Assembly: GCA_003560215.1 (NCBI GenBank)
Contig: PWIY01000314.1
Coordinates: forward strand, 1-5,722
Direction: 5' to 3'
DNA: 5,722 bases
DNA from: Bacteroidales bacterium
Lineage (GTDB): Bacteria; Bacteroidota; Bacteroidia; Bacteroidales; UBA7960
Below are positions 1 through 5,722 of this stretch, piece by piece; positions within the stretch are counted from its first letter, which is position 1; every line of letters starts with the position of its first letter. Below the pieces are notes generated by a model that was not told the origin of the DNA, made no database searches, and was given only the letters and a program-made list of their open reading frames with translations. A program made the position numbers and the translations under genes.

Positions 1-90
1 GGGATGTATGTGATCTTCCTGGAAGTTTTCAATGCCCGCGGGAAAGTGCAGACTGCCAGGCTTCCAGTGGTGCTGGCCGGTACGTTTTAG
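1..90 (+). CDS. 3' end of a secreted/surface protein with FlgD-like or lamin-tail type C-terminus (partial)
   Basis: The window opens inside a reading frame of 29 codons that ends at TAG (88-90). The visible peptide begins GMYVIFLEVFNARGKV and ends LPVVLAGTF. The pattern G-x-Y-x-I-x-x-E-V-F-(N/D)-x-x-G-K-V followed by a short basic/hydrophobic strand and VLAG matches the last beta strands of the FlgD-like Ig fold that ends many large Bacteroidota exported proteins, often after lamin-tail domains. That match is from memory of the family, not a search. Everything upstream, including any signal peptide, lies outside the window. The gene converges on the ComF gene with 36 bases between stop codons, and I see no good terminator hairpin there. 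The frame and stop are certain; the family assignment is moderate. Confidence 0.55.
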   Translation, partial: GMYVIFLEVFNARGKVQTARLPVVLAGTF

Positions 91-126
91 GCCTGTGATT
101 GATGTTTCCCGGAACAATGTTTATTG

Positions 127-822
127 TCAGGAGGTGATGCCCAGTGCGGCCACCCAAACCCTGACCCCCTTTGTTTCCATCAGCTTCAGTGCACAAGCTT
201 CCAGGGTTGCCCCTGTGGTAACCACATCATCGACCAGCAGCACTTTCATGTTTTTCAGTGCAGGTGGGTCAGGGCATTCGAACACCCTGGATACGTTTTC
301 CCAGCGATGAAACCGCGACTTATTTGTCTGGCTGGAAGTTTCGTTTTTTCTGACGAGCAAATCATCACTGCAGGGGATCCGAAGCATATCACCAACCCCG
401 CACCCGATCACCCGGCTTTGGTTGAAGCCTCTTTTCTTTTCTTTGTCAGGATGCAGGGGAACCGGGATGATGCAGTCAAGACCCTCAAAAACGGGGGAGT
501 GCTTCAGGGAAACCCCGAGTTTTTGCCCCAGCCAGAATCCCAGGTCAAGATCCCCCCGGTATTTGAACTGGTGAATCAGTCGCTGCACCATCCCACCTTT
601 CTGGAAGTGAAACAGTGCTGCACCACCTTCAATGCGTACCCTGCCGTAAAAAACTTCGGAAACCCTGTTTTCCGGGTGGTGGTGAAATCCGGTATAAGGA
701 AGTGATGCCAGGCAATAACTGCATAAATGTGTTTCACCCCCAAAGAGTTGTTTTTTACATATACAACATAATTCAGGGTATATCAGGGAGATAAAATTTT
801 TTATGTAAGTACCGGAGAACAT
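127..822 (-). CDS. comF: ComF family phosphoribosyltransferase-like protein
   Basis: This complete 231-residue protein has the usual ComF length and layout. The N-terminus carries a four-cysteine zinc-ribbon-like pair, C19-x-x-C22 and C34-x-x-C37. Next come IIPVPLHP (118-125), RGFNQS (131-136) and the Q-T-x(3)-R-x(5)-NV stretch (165-177). The type I phosphoribosyltransferase PRPP-binding loop, VLLVDDVVTTGAT, is at 194-206, with both aspartates and the TTGAT turn intact. In competent bacteria ComF helps take transforming DNA into the cytosol; in Bacteroidota the role is not established, and the fold also suggests PRPP-dependent nucleotide chemistry. It should be cytosolic, as there is no signal peptide or membrane segment. 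The ATG at 822 is preferred because the zinc ribbon starts about 19 residues in, as in other members. It is transcribed divergently from the coiled-coil gene and has no competence genes visible beside it. I see no defect. The family call is very secure; the physiological role is not. Confidence 0.93.
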   Translation of the reverse strand: MFSGTYIKNFISLIYPELCCICKKQLFGGETHLCSYCLASLPYTGFHHHPENRVSEVFYGRVRIEGGAALFHFQKGGMVQRLIHQFKYRGDLDLGFWLGQKLGVSLKHSPVFEGLDCIIPVPLHPDKEKKRGFNQSRVIGCGVGDMLRIPCSDDLLVRKNETSSQTNKSRFHRWENVSRVFECPDPPALKNMKVLLVDDVVTTGATLEACALKLMETKGVRVWVAALGITS

Positions 823-854
823 AAATATTGCAGGAATAATCTCTCAAAATTGTA

Positions 855-862
855 TAAATTTG
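855..862 (+). promoter_or_regulatory. candidate Bacteroidota -7 promoter element (TAAATTTG)
   Basis: TAAATTTG matches the Bacteroidota primary-sigma -7 consensus TAnnTTTG exactly and lies in the divergent AT-rich intergenic region. It points toward the coiled-coil gene and would give a leader of about 150 bases. The -33 partner is poor: the nearest TTG (828-830) is 24 bases away, longer than the usual spacing near 20. This could be a chance match in AT-rich DNA, so confidence is low. No comparably good element was found for ComF on the other strand; CAATTTTG, read from 852 down to 845, is one mismatch from consensus. Confidence 0.3.
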
Positions 863-1021
863 CACAGCATTATTGTGTGGTCTTTCAATATAGTTAAGAT
901 CGCGACAGGAAAATGCGCTCAACCGGCAAATGGTCATTCTTTTTGTTTGAGGTGATAGTTTGCCCCGAAAAAGCGAAACAAATCAATTCAATAACCAATC
1001 ATTTCATGTACTCGATTCATT

Positions 1022-1939
1022 ATGGAAACTAAAGGGAATGTCACTCCGGAGGCAAACAAAAAAAATGAGAAAATATACCGAATCACCATCCTTGTTTTGG
1101 GGGTTTTGGTGTTGCTGCTTGGGATCCTTTGGGTCACCAGTCGCCAATCTTTAAAGGAGGTAAGAACTGAAAGGGAAATCGCCGAGGAACTCAATCGCGG
1201 ATTGCAGCATGAGCTGGACTCCGTGCTGGAAGACTACTACAACTTCAAGATTGAGTATGACAGTGTGTTGGCAGATAAGGATAGTGTCATTCAGGCCAAT
1301 GCGGAAGAAATTCAGGATCTGATCCGCCGCCAGGAAGATTATTACCGGATCCGTCGTCAGCTGAATCTGTTGCGCGAAATCACACAGAACTATGTACATG
1401 AAATAGACAGCCTGCATAATGAGAACAGGGTGCTGAAAGCCCAGAATGTACAGATGCGTGATGAGATCGAACAAGTGACCAGAAGAACCACAGAACTGAC
1501 TGAGGACAAGCAGCAACTGGAATCTCAGGTGGAAATGGCTTCTGAATTGCGGGCCTACCAGATTGAACCCTATCCATTCCGTATCCGCGGGCGCGGACGT
1601 GAGGCAGAAACCGACCGCGCTAGAAGGGTGGAGCAGATCAGGGTTTGCTTCCTGATTGGAGAAAACCCCATTGTGCCTGCCGGTGAGATGAATGTATATA
1701 TGAGAATTGCCGATCCGGACGGAAATATTTTACGCCTGAGTGATACCATGCAACACGCCTTCCTTCACAATGAAGACACTTTGCAGTACTCGGTTTCGGA
1801 TGTGGTAAACTACCAGAATCAAGAACTGAATACTTGCCTGACCTGGGAAAGGACGGATGAATTTGAACCCGGGGTGTATTCCATTTCGCTGTTCACCGAC
1901 AAACATCGTTTGGGTGAAACGGCGCTGGAGCTCAGGTAA
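1022..1939 (+). CDS. membrane-anchored coiled-coil protein, function unknown
   Basis: The product is a 305-residue protein in three parts. Residues 1-18 are a short basic cytosolic head. Residues 19-38 (YRITILVLGVLVLLLGILWV) form one hydrophobic membrane helix without a lipobox or an obvious cleavage site, so it is probably a signal anchor with the rest outside the cytosol. Residues about 44-176 are rich in Glu, Gln, Arg and Leu with near-heptad spacing, typical of a long coiled coil. Residues about 177-305 are beta-rich, with VCFLIGENPIVPAG, VYMRIADPDGNIL and a closing PGVYSISLFTDKHRLGETALELR-like strand pair. Two cysteines, C209 and C272, sit in this last domain. I associate this layout with a conserved Bacteroidota hypothetical family sometimes mislabelled as SMC-like; it has no ATPase motifs and is not an SMC protein. 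The ATG at 1022 is preferred because an in-frame stop lies 30 bases upstream (992-994). A strong terminator-type hairpin follows 12 bases after the stop. The gene is certain; the function is unknown. Confidence 0.88.
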   Translation: METKGNVTPEANKKNEKIYRITILVLGVLVLLLGILWVTSRQSLKEVRTEREIAEELNRGLQHELDSVLEDYYNFKIEYDSVLADKDSVIQANAEEIQDLIRRQEDYYRIRRQLNLLREITQNYVHEIDSLHNENRVLKAQNVQMRDEIEQVTRRTTELTEDKQQLESQVEMASELRAYQIEPYPFRIRGRGREAETDRARRVEQIRVCFLIGENPIVPAGEMNVYMRIADPDGNILRLSDTMQHAFLHNEDTLQYSVSDVVNYQNQELNTCLTWERTDEFEPGVYSISLFTDKHRLGETALELR

Positions 1940-1940
1940 A

Positions 1941-1948
1941 TACATTTG
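1941..1948 (+). promoter_or_regulatory. candidate -7 promoter element for the pheT leader (TACATTTG)
   Basis: TACATTTG fits TAnnTTTG exactly and begins just after the stop of the coiled-coil gene. If used, transcription would start near the base of the first hairpin and give pheT a leader of roughly 90 bases carrying both hairpins. The -33 side is weak: the closest TTTG (1909-1912) is 28 bases away. The same octamer recurs at 2036-2043, but that copy lies only two bases before the pheT start codon and would place initiation inside the gene, so it is a poorer candidate. Low confidence. Confidence 0.2.
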
Positions 1949-1951
1949 TTG

Positions 1952-1986
1952 GTGAGAGGGGTGCGCCCCTCTCACTTATGCTTTTT
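1952..1986 (+). terminator. intrinsic terminator after the coiled-coil gene
   Basis: A perfect 10-bp stem pairs GTGAGAGGGG (1952-1961) with CCCCTCTCAC (1966-1975) across a TGCG tetraloop. It is followed by TTATGCTTTTT (1976-1986), an interrupted T-rich tract. It sits 12 bases after the TAA of the coiled-coil gene. Stem length, G/C-rich loop-proximal half, small loop and downstream T run are those of a rho-independent terminator on the + strand. The T run is not contiguous with the stem, so read-through into pheT is possible, and a role as a leader hairpin for pheT cannot be excluded. Confidence 0.75.
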
Positions 1987-1995
1987 GTTGTTAAA

Positions 1996-2016
1996 GGTCA
2001 AAACAGGGTTTTGACC
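1996..2016 (+). promoter_or_regulatory. perfect inverted repeat in the pheT leader (hairpin or operator)
   Basis: GGTCAAAAC (1996-2004) and GTTTTGACC (2008-2016) are exact reverse complements around a 3-base AGG spacer. As RNA this is a 9-bp hairpin followed by ATTTTCTTTAT, so it resembles a second, weaker terminator or an attenuator ending 29 bases before the pheT start. As DNA it is a symmetric site that could bind a dimeric regulator. The right arm contains TTTG (2010-2013), 22 bases before the TACATTTG at 2036. No T-box motif or Phe-rich leader peptide was seen here. The structure is certain on paper; its function is inferred. Confidence 0.5.
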
Positions 2017-2045
2017 ATTTTCTTTATGGTACAAATACATTTGGG

Positions 2046-4505
2046 ATGCACATTTCTTACAACTGGCTGAAAAGCTATGTGAATACCGGGAAATCCCCGG
2101 AAGAATTGTCGGTGTTGCTGACAGACTGCGGACTTGAAGTTGAAGCGCTGGAAAAAAGGGAAGCTGTGCCCGGGGGCCTGAAAGGGGTTGTGGTCGGGAA
2201 GGTGGTTTCCTGCGTGCCACACCCCAATGCAGACCGGCTGGTTCTGACCGGTGTGGATGCAGGTTTTGACGACCCGCTCCCTATTGTTTGCGGTGCTCCG
2301 AATGTGCGTGAAGGACAGAAGGTACTTGTTGCCACGGTGGGGTCAACCCTCTATACTGATAAGGGTCCCTTTGAAATTAAAAAAGCAAAAATCAGGGGTG
2401 AGCGCTCAGAGGGGATGATCTGTGCGGAAGATGAGCTGGGGCTGGGTGACTCCCATGAGGGGATCATGGTGCTTCCCGAAGATGCCCCCGTGGGCATGGA
2501 GGCAGCAGAATATTTTGCCCTTGAAGCGGACTGGCTTTATGAGATTGGTTTGACACCCAACCGCATTGATGCTGCTTCCCATATTGGCGTTGCCCGCGAT
2601 GTGGTTGCCGTTTTGAATCATCACCAACAAAGCCGTGAGCACAGGGTGCTGTGGCCTGACGTATCCGGCTTCAGGTCTGATAATGAGCAACTGCAGGTTG
2701 AGGTCAGCATCGAAGACCCGGAAGCCTGCCCGCGATACAGCAGCCTGACCATTTCGGGGGTAGAAGTAAAGGAATCCCCTGACTGGCTCAAAAACAGACT
2801 GTTGTCAATCGGTTTGAAGCCGCTGAACAACGTGGTGGACATCACAAATTTTGTGTTGCACGAGATGGGTCAGCCCCTGCATGCCTTCGACATGCAATCC
2901 ATCCCCGGGAAAAAGGTAATTGTCAGAAAACCCCCGAAAGGAGAGGTTTTTGAAACCCTGGACGGGGAGAAACTGGAACTGACCGGCGAAGACCTGATGA
3001 TCTGCAACGAAAAGGATTCCATGTGTATGGGCGGAATTCTTGGCGGCATTCATTCAGGGGTCACCGGGGAGACCACCGATGTGTTTCTTGAAAGTGCCTG
3101 CTTCGATCCCGTTACCATCCGTAAATCTGCCAGGCATCACGGCCTTAAAACCGAGGCTTCCTTCCGTTTTGAGCGGGGATCCGATCCCGAAATGACTGTT
3201 TATGCCCTGAAGCGGGCTGCCCTGCTGATCCGGGAGATCGCAGGTGGCCGGATCAGCTCCCCGGTGAATGATGTATTTCCCGGGAAACCGGAGCGTCGGC
3301 AGATCGAACTTAGTTTCTGGCACATAAACACACTGATCGGGAAAGCCCTTGCGCCTGAAGAGATCAGAAGCATTCTCGAGGACCTTGATTTTGAGATTGT
3401 TTCTGAAAGCAAAACCGGGTTTCATTTATCCGTACCTCATTACAGGGTGGATGTGACACGTCCGGCCGATGTGATCGAGGAAGTGCTCCGTATTTACGGG
3501 TATAACAACGTGGAAGTGCCGTCAAAAATGCATTCTTCCATTGTAATTTCCCCCAAACCTGATCATGAACAATTACAGAATGTGGTGGCAGACATGCTTT
3601 CTTCCCGTGGGTTCAATGAGATCATGAACAATTCCCTGACCAGGGCTGCCTATTATGAGCACAAAGGCTTTGAACACGGAAAGTCAGTTGCACTCGTTAA
3701 CCCGTTGAGCCAGGATCTGAATGTCATGCGGCAGTCGTTGCTTTTTGGTGGGCTTGAGGTGATTCGGTATAATCAGAACCGGAGGGTGGAGGATCTGAAA
3801 CTCTATGAATTCGGAAATATTTATTTACGGGATGCCTCCGGCAATCCGTCCGATCCGCTTGATGCCTACAGTGAAAGACTGGTGCTCGGACTTTTCATGA
3901 CGGGCCGTCGTCAGCCTGAAAACTGGCATGAACCTTTCCCGGCCACAGATTTCTTTGACCTGAAAAATGCGGTTTTTGCGGTATTGCAAAGGCTGGGAAT
4001 TGACAAAAATGATCTGGATTTAAAACAGCAGGAAGGTCCGGATCCCTTTGCCTATTCCCTGGAAATTTATTCAGGAGATGACCGGATTGGTACCCTTGGC
4101 ATGCTTAACAGGGAAACCGTTCAGGCATTTGACCTGAAAGATGAGGTGTTTTACGGAATGCTGGAATGGGAAGCCCTTCTCCCATTGTTTGCTGCACAAA
4201 AACTGCTATATGAGGATGTCCCCCGATATCCTGAGGTACGCCGTGACCTGGCTCTGCTCATTGACAGCGATATAAGCTTCGCGGAGATTGAAAGGATCGC
4301 CTTCGATACCGGCAAAAAGCTGTTGAGTGATGTGAATCTTTTTGATGTGTACCAGGATGAAAAACTGGGCAGGAACAAGAAGTCTTATGCGGTTAGCTTT
4401 ACCTTGCTTGACAAGGAAAAAACCCTTCGTGACAAGGATGTGGACAAGGTAATGAAGAAGCTGGCCACCGCCTATGAGAAAAAACTCGGTGCTGTTATCC
4501 GTTAA
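2046..4505 (+). CDS. pheT: phenylalanine-tRNA ligase beta subunit
   Basis: This 819-residue protein is the large subunit of the alpha2-beta2 enzyme that charges tRNA-Phe in the cytosol. The beta subunit handles tRNA binding and editing of Tyr-tRNA-Phe, while the catalytic alpha subunit (PheS) is not in the window. Domains in order: an N-terminal segment (MHISYNWLKSYV); a tRNA-binding OB fold at about 42-155 with HPNADRL (59-65), CGAPNV (82-87) and EGMICAEDELGLG (122-134); TPNRIDAASHIGVARD (170-185); the B3/B4 editing domain at about 215-400 with NNVVDITNF (261-269), MGQPLHAFD (274-282), LESACFDP (348-355) and FRFERGSDPE (373-382); B5 at about 415-490 ending VIEEVLRIYGYNNVE; the inactive synthetase-like core at about 505-710; and a C-terminal FDX-ACB anticodon-binding domain at about 724-819 ending LGAVIR. 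Length and motifs are normal, with no frameshift. The start is fixed by the conserved first residues, and no Shine-Dalgarno is seen. It is separated from the preceding gene by a terminator and stands apart from pheS. Confidence 0.98.
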   Translation: MHISYNWLKSYVNTGKSPEELSVLLTDCGLEVEALEKREAVPGGLKGVVVGKVVSCVPHPNADRLVLTGVDAGFDDPLPIVCGAPNVREGQKVLVATVGSTLYTDKGPFEIKKAKIRGERSEGMICAEDELGLGDSHEGIMVLPEDAPVGMEAAEYFALEADWLYEIGLTPNRIDAASHIGVARDVVAVLNHHQQSREHRVLWPDVSGFRSDNEQLQVEVSIEDPEACPRYSSLTISGVEVKESPDWLKNRLLSIGLKPLNNVVDITNFVLHEMGQPLHAFDMQSIPGKKVIVRKPPKGEVFETLDGEKLELTGEDLMICNEKDSMCMGGILGGIHSGVTGETTDVFLESACFDPVTIRKSARHHGLKTEASFRFERGSDPEMTVYALKRAALLIREIAGGRISSPVNDVFPGKPERRQIELSFWHINTLIGKALAPEEIRSILEDLDFEIVSESKTGFHLSVPHYRVDVTRPADVIEEVLRIYGYNNVEVPSKMHSSIVISPKPDHEQLQNVVADMLSSRGFNEIMNNSLTRAAYYEHKGFEHGKSVALVNPLSQDLNVMRQSLLFGGLEVIRYNQNRRVEDLKLYEFGNIYLRDASGNPSDPLDAYSERLVLGLFMTGRRQPENWHEPFPATDFFDLKNAVFAVLQRLGIDKNDLDLKQQEGPDPFAYSLEIYSGDDRIGTLGMLNRETVQAFDLKDEVFYGMLEWEALLPLFAAQKLLYEDVPRYPEVRRDLALLIDSDISFAEIERIAFDTGKKLLSDVNLFDVYQDEKLGRNKKSYAVSFTLLDKEKTLRDKDVDKVMKKLATAYEKKLGAVIR

Positions 4506-4526
4506 ATCTCCCTGTTATCCTTTAAC
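4492..4526 (+). repeat. short direct repeat spanning the pheT stop codon
   Basis: CTGTTATCCGTTAA (4492-4505) is repeated 20 bases on as CTGTTATCCTTTAA (4512-4525), 13 of 14 bases identical. The first copy encodes the last PheT residues and the TAA stop; the second is non-coding and its TAA is in a different frame. A shorter echo, TCCCTGT, occurs at 4509-4515 and 4529-4535. It looks like a small local duplication. No function is apparent. Confidence 0.55.
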
Positions 4527-4635
4527 CCTCCCTGTAAGGGGAATTTAAGGCATCCTCGATCAGGGTGTTATAAGCATTTTGTTTTCCCTGGTCTTTCGGC
4601 ATCCTGATTACCGTGGAGCTTTTTAGGAATTTAGA

Positions 4636-5722
4636 TTACGATGGGGCTTTCTCTGTGGATTTCCACATATTCCTCACCGGGATCAGTGAGGCCAGCAACC
4701 CGATGCAGAAAACGGTTACGGCCACCATCAGCAGGTCTGTCCATTGAACGGCCACCGGGTAGGCATCAATGATAAATACTCCCTCTGCCTGAAGCGATAT
4801 CAGGCCAAAGCGCATTTGAATCCACGATATCAGGCCTCCCAGCAGAATTCCTCCCAGTGCCCCTCCCAGGCTGATCAGAACCCCTTCTGTCAGAAAAATC
4901 CGGTGAATCAGTTTTTTGGAAGCACCCATGCTTCTGAGCACGGAAATGTCGCGGCGTTTTTCGATGACAAGCATGGTAAGAGATCCGACGATATTGAAAG
5001 CCGCTATGATCAGGATAAAAGTCAGGATAAAGAATATGGCCCATTTTTCTGAACGCATGATCTTGTGGAGAAAATCCTGTTGCTGAATCCTGTCTCTGAC
5101 CACAAAGTCGGGGCCTGCAATTTCCTGCATTTCCTGCTGTACGCGCCTGTGATTGGCTCCGGGCTCCAGGCCCGCCACCAGTGAACTGACCTCGCGACTA
5201 TCGTAATCAAGTAACCGGCGCATCAGGCGAAGTGGTACCACCACATACTCCATGTCAAACTCTGCCTGCACGGCAAAGACACCCGAGGCGAAATTGGAGG
5301 AAGAACGGAAAGCCTGTGCCGGAAGCATTCCGGTGGTTCGCCCCCTTCGGGGGATGTAAATGTTGAGGGGGTTTCGGAAATCCTGGATGTTCACGTTAAG
5401 CATGTAATAAACCCCCTGCCCAAGCAGCATGTGATCCAAATCTCCGTCCCGGAGGAGGTATTCTCCCCTTATCAGGAGGGTGTCAAGGCCGGTGATTTCC
5501 CTGTAGGCGTCGTCCACACCACGCAGTGTAACCAGGTGTTGCTTGTCGCGGTAAGAAAGCATCCCCGATTCTTCAAGAACCTCGCTGTAGCTCGCCACCC
5601 CTTCGATGTTTTTGAGTTTTTCCATGGGGAGTCCTTCCATGGGAAAGGTCTTGCCCTCTGCCAGGGTAATTTCCATGTCGGCATGAAAGGCATTGTAGAG
5701 CGACATAATAAGCTTCTCAAAC
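4636..5722 (-). CDS. FtsX/LolC/LolE-type ABC transporter permease (N-terminus cut off)
   Basis: The reading frame stays open to the window edge, so the Met at 5706 is internal: upstream codons read FEKLI before MSLYNAF. Numbering from that Met gives 356 visible residues; family members are near 400, so about 40-50 residues with the first membrane helix are missing. Residues 1 to about 215 form the large periplasmic MacB-like domain. Three membrane helices follow at about 222-247, 272-296 and 324-344. EKRRDISVLRSMGASKKLI (249-267) is the FtsX-family cytoplasmic loop that contacts the ATPase. IDAYPV (313-318) between the last two helices is typical of LolC/LolE-like proteins. The likely role is half of an inner-membrane lipoprotein-release exporter working with a LolD-like ATPase, though other FtsX-family substrates are possible; the ATPase is not visible. 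The gene converges on pheT with 130 bases between stop codons. The family is secure; the substrate is inferred. Confidence 0.9.
   Translation of the reverse strand, partial: FEKLIMSLYNAFHADMEITLAEGKTFPMEGLPMEKLKNIEGVASYSEVLEESGMLSYRDKQHLVTLRGVDDAYREITGLDTLLIRGEYLLRDGDLDHMLLGQGVYYMLNVNIQDFRNPLNIYIPRRGRTTGMLPAQAFRSSSNFASGVFAVQAEFDMEYVVVPLRLMRRLLDYDSREVSSLVAGLEPGANHRRVQQEMQEIAGPDFVVRDRIQQQDFLHKIMRSEKWAIFFILTFILIIAAFNIVGSLTMLVIEKRRDISVLRSMGASKKLIHRIFLTEGVLISLGGALGGILLGGLISWIQMRFGLISLQAEGVFIIDAYPVAVQWTDLLMVAVTVFCIGLLASLIPVRNMWKSTEKAPS

Noticed and set aside
114..127. ACAAT-GTTT-ATTGT hairpin between the first gene and comF
   Set aside because: It is only a 5-bp, almost all-A/T stem with no T tract beyond it, too weak to call a terminator.
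124..705. 193-codon open frame on the + strand (TTG start) preceded by an AGGAGGTG-like run
   Set aside because: It lies wholly antisense to the well-supported ComF gene. The peptide has no recognisable motif and the low-complexity look of an antisense shadow. The AGGAGGTG is downstream of the nominal start and is a coincidence of the ComF C-terminal codons.
956..962. TAGTTTG as a -7 box nearer to the coiled-coil gene
   Set aside because: It is one base short of the TAnnTTTG spacing and has no TTTG at the expected -33 distance.
960..1154. 64-codon + strand open frame overlapping the start of the coiled-coil gene
   Set aside because: Most of it overlaps the coiled-coil gene in another frame. 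It shows no motif, and the coiled-coil frame is clearly the coding one.
1022..1939. SMC or chromosome-segregation protein label for the coiled-coil gene
   Set aside because: There are no Walker A, Walker B or signature motifs and there is an N-terminal membrane anchor. The resemblance is only coiled-coil composition.
3054..3425. 123-codon minus-strand open frame inside pheT
   Set aside because: It is antisense to the conserved B3/B4 and B5 domains of PheT and encodes no recognisable sequence.
4519..4550. Imperfect hairpin in the pheT/permease spacer (TCCCT with GGGGA around GTAA, with outer CCTT/AAGG pairs)
   Set aside because: The stem is broken by mismatches and unequal gaps. Neither strand has a T-rich tail after it, so a bidirectional terminator is not supported.
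4744..5052. 102-codon + strand open frame antisense to the permease
   Set aside because: It covers the conserved FtsX-type helices on the other strand. Its composition is that of an antisense shadow.
5704..5706. ATG at 5706 (minus strand) as the true start of the permease
   Set aside because: The frame continues upstream to the window edge as FEKLI before MSLYNAF, which fits the family sequence, and the first membrane helix would otherwise be missing. The gene is treated as truncated by the window.

Overview
The window looks like chromosomal DNA of a Bacteroidota bacterium, probably Bacteroidales or a close relative. The PheT N-terminus (MHISYNWLKSYV) has the form I associate with that phylum. 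No clear Shine-Dalgarno sequence precedes any visible start. There are close matches to the Bacteroidota -7 promoter element TAnnTTTG. The first 29 codons read as the C-terminal tail of a secreted FlgD-like/lamin-tail type protein common in this phylum. Taxonomy is inferred from these features, not measured.

Layout from left to right. (1) Positions 1-90: the 3' end of a + strand gene whose body lies outside the window. (2) Positions 127-822, minus strand: a complete ComF-family phosphoribosyltransferase, convergent with the first gene. (3) Positions 823-1021: a divergent AT-rich intergenic region with one good -7-like box. (4) Positions 1022-1939, + strand: a 305-residue protein with an N-terminal membrane anchor, a long coiled coil and a C-terminal beta-rich domain; its function is unknown. 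(5) Positions 1940-2045: a structured intergenic region holding a strong terminator-type hairpin, a second perfect hairpin, and two copies of AAATACATTTG that bracket them. (6) Positions 2046-4505, + strand: pheT, the phenylalanine-tRNA ligase beta subunit, complete and apparently intact. (7) Positions 4506-4635: the convergent intergenic region, with a short direct repeat overlapping the pheT stop. (8) Positions 4636-5722, minus strand: an FtsX/LolC/LolE-type ABC transporter permease whose N-terminus is cut off by the window end.

The genes look like ordinary housekeeping or envelope genes with no common pathway: a nucleotide-type phosphoribosyltransferase, a membrane coiled-coil protein, translation (pheT), and probably lipoprotein export (the permease). 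I see no mobile element, CRISPR array, rRNA or tRNA, and no convincing new multi-gene system. The points most worth following up are the paired hairpins in front of pheT and the uncharacterised anchored coiled-coil protein.
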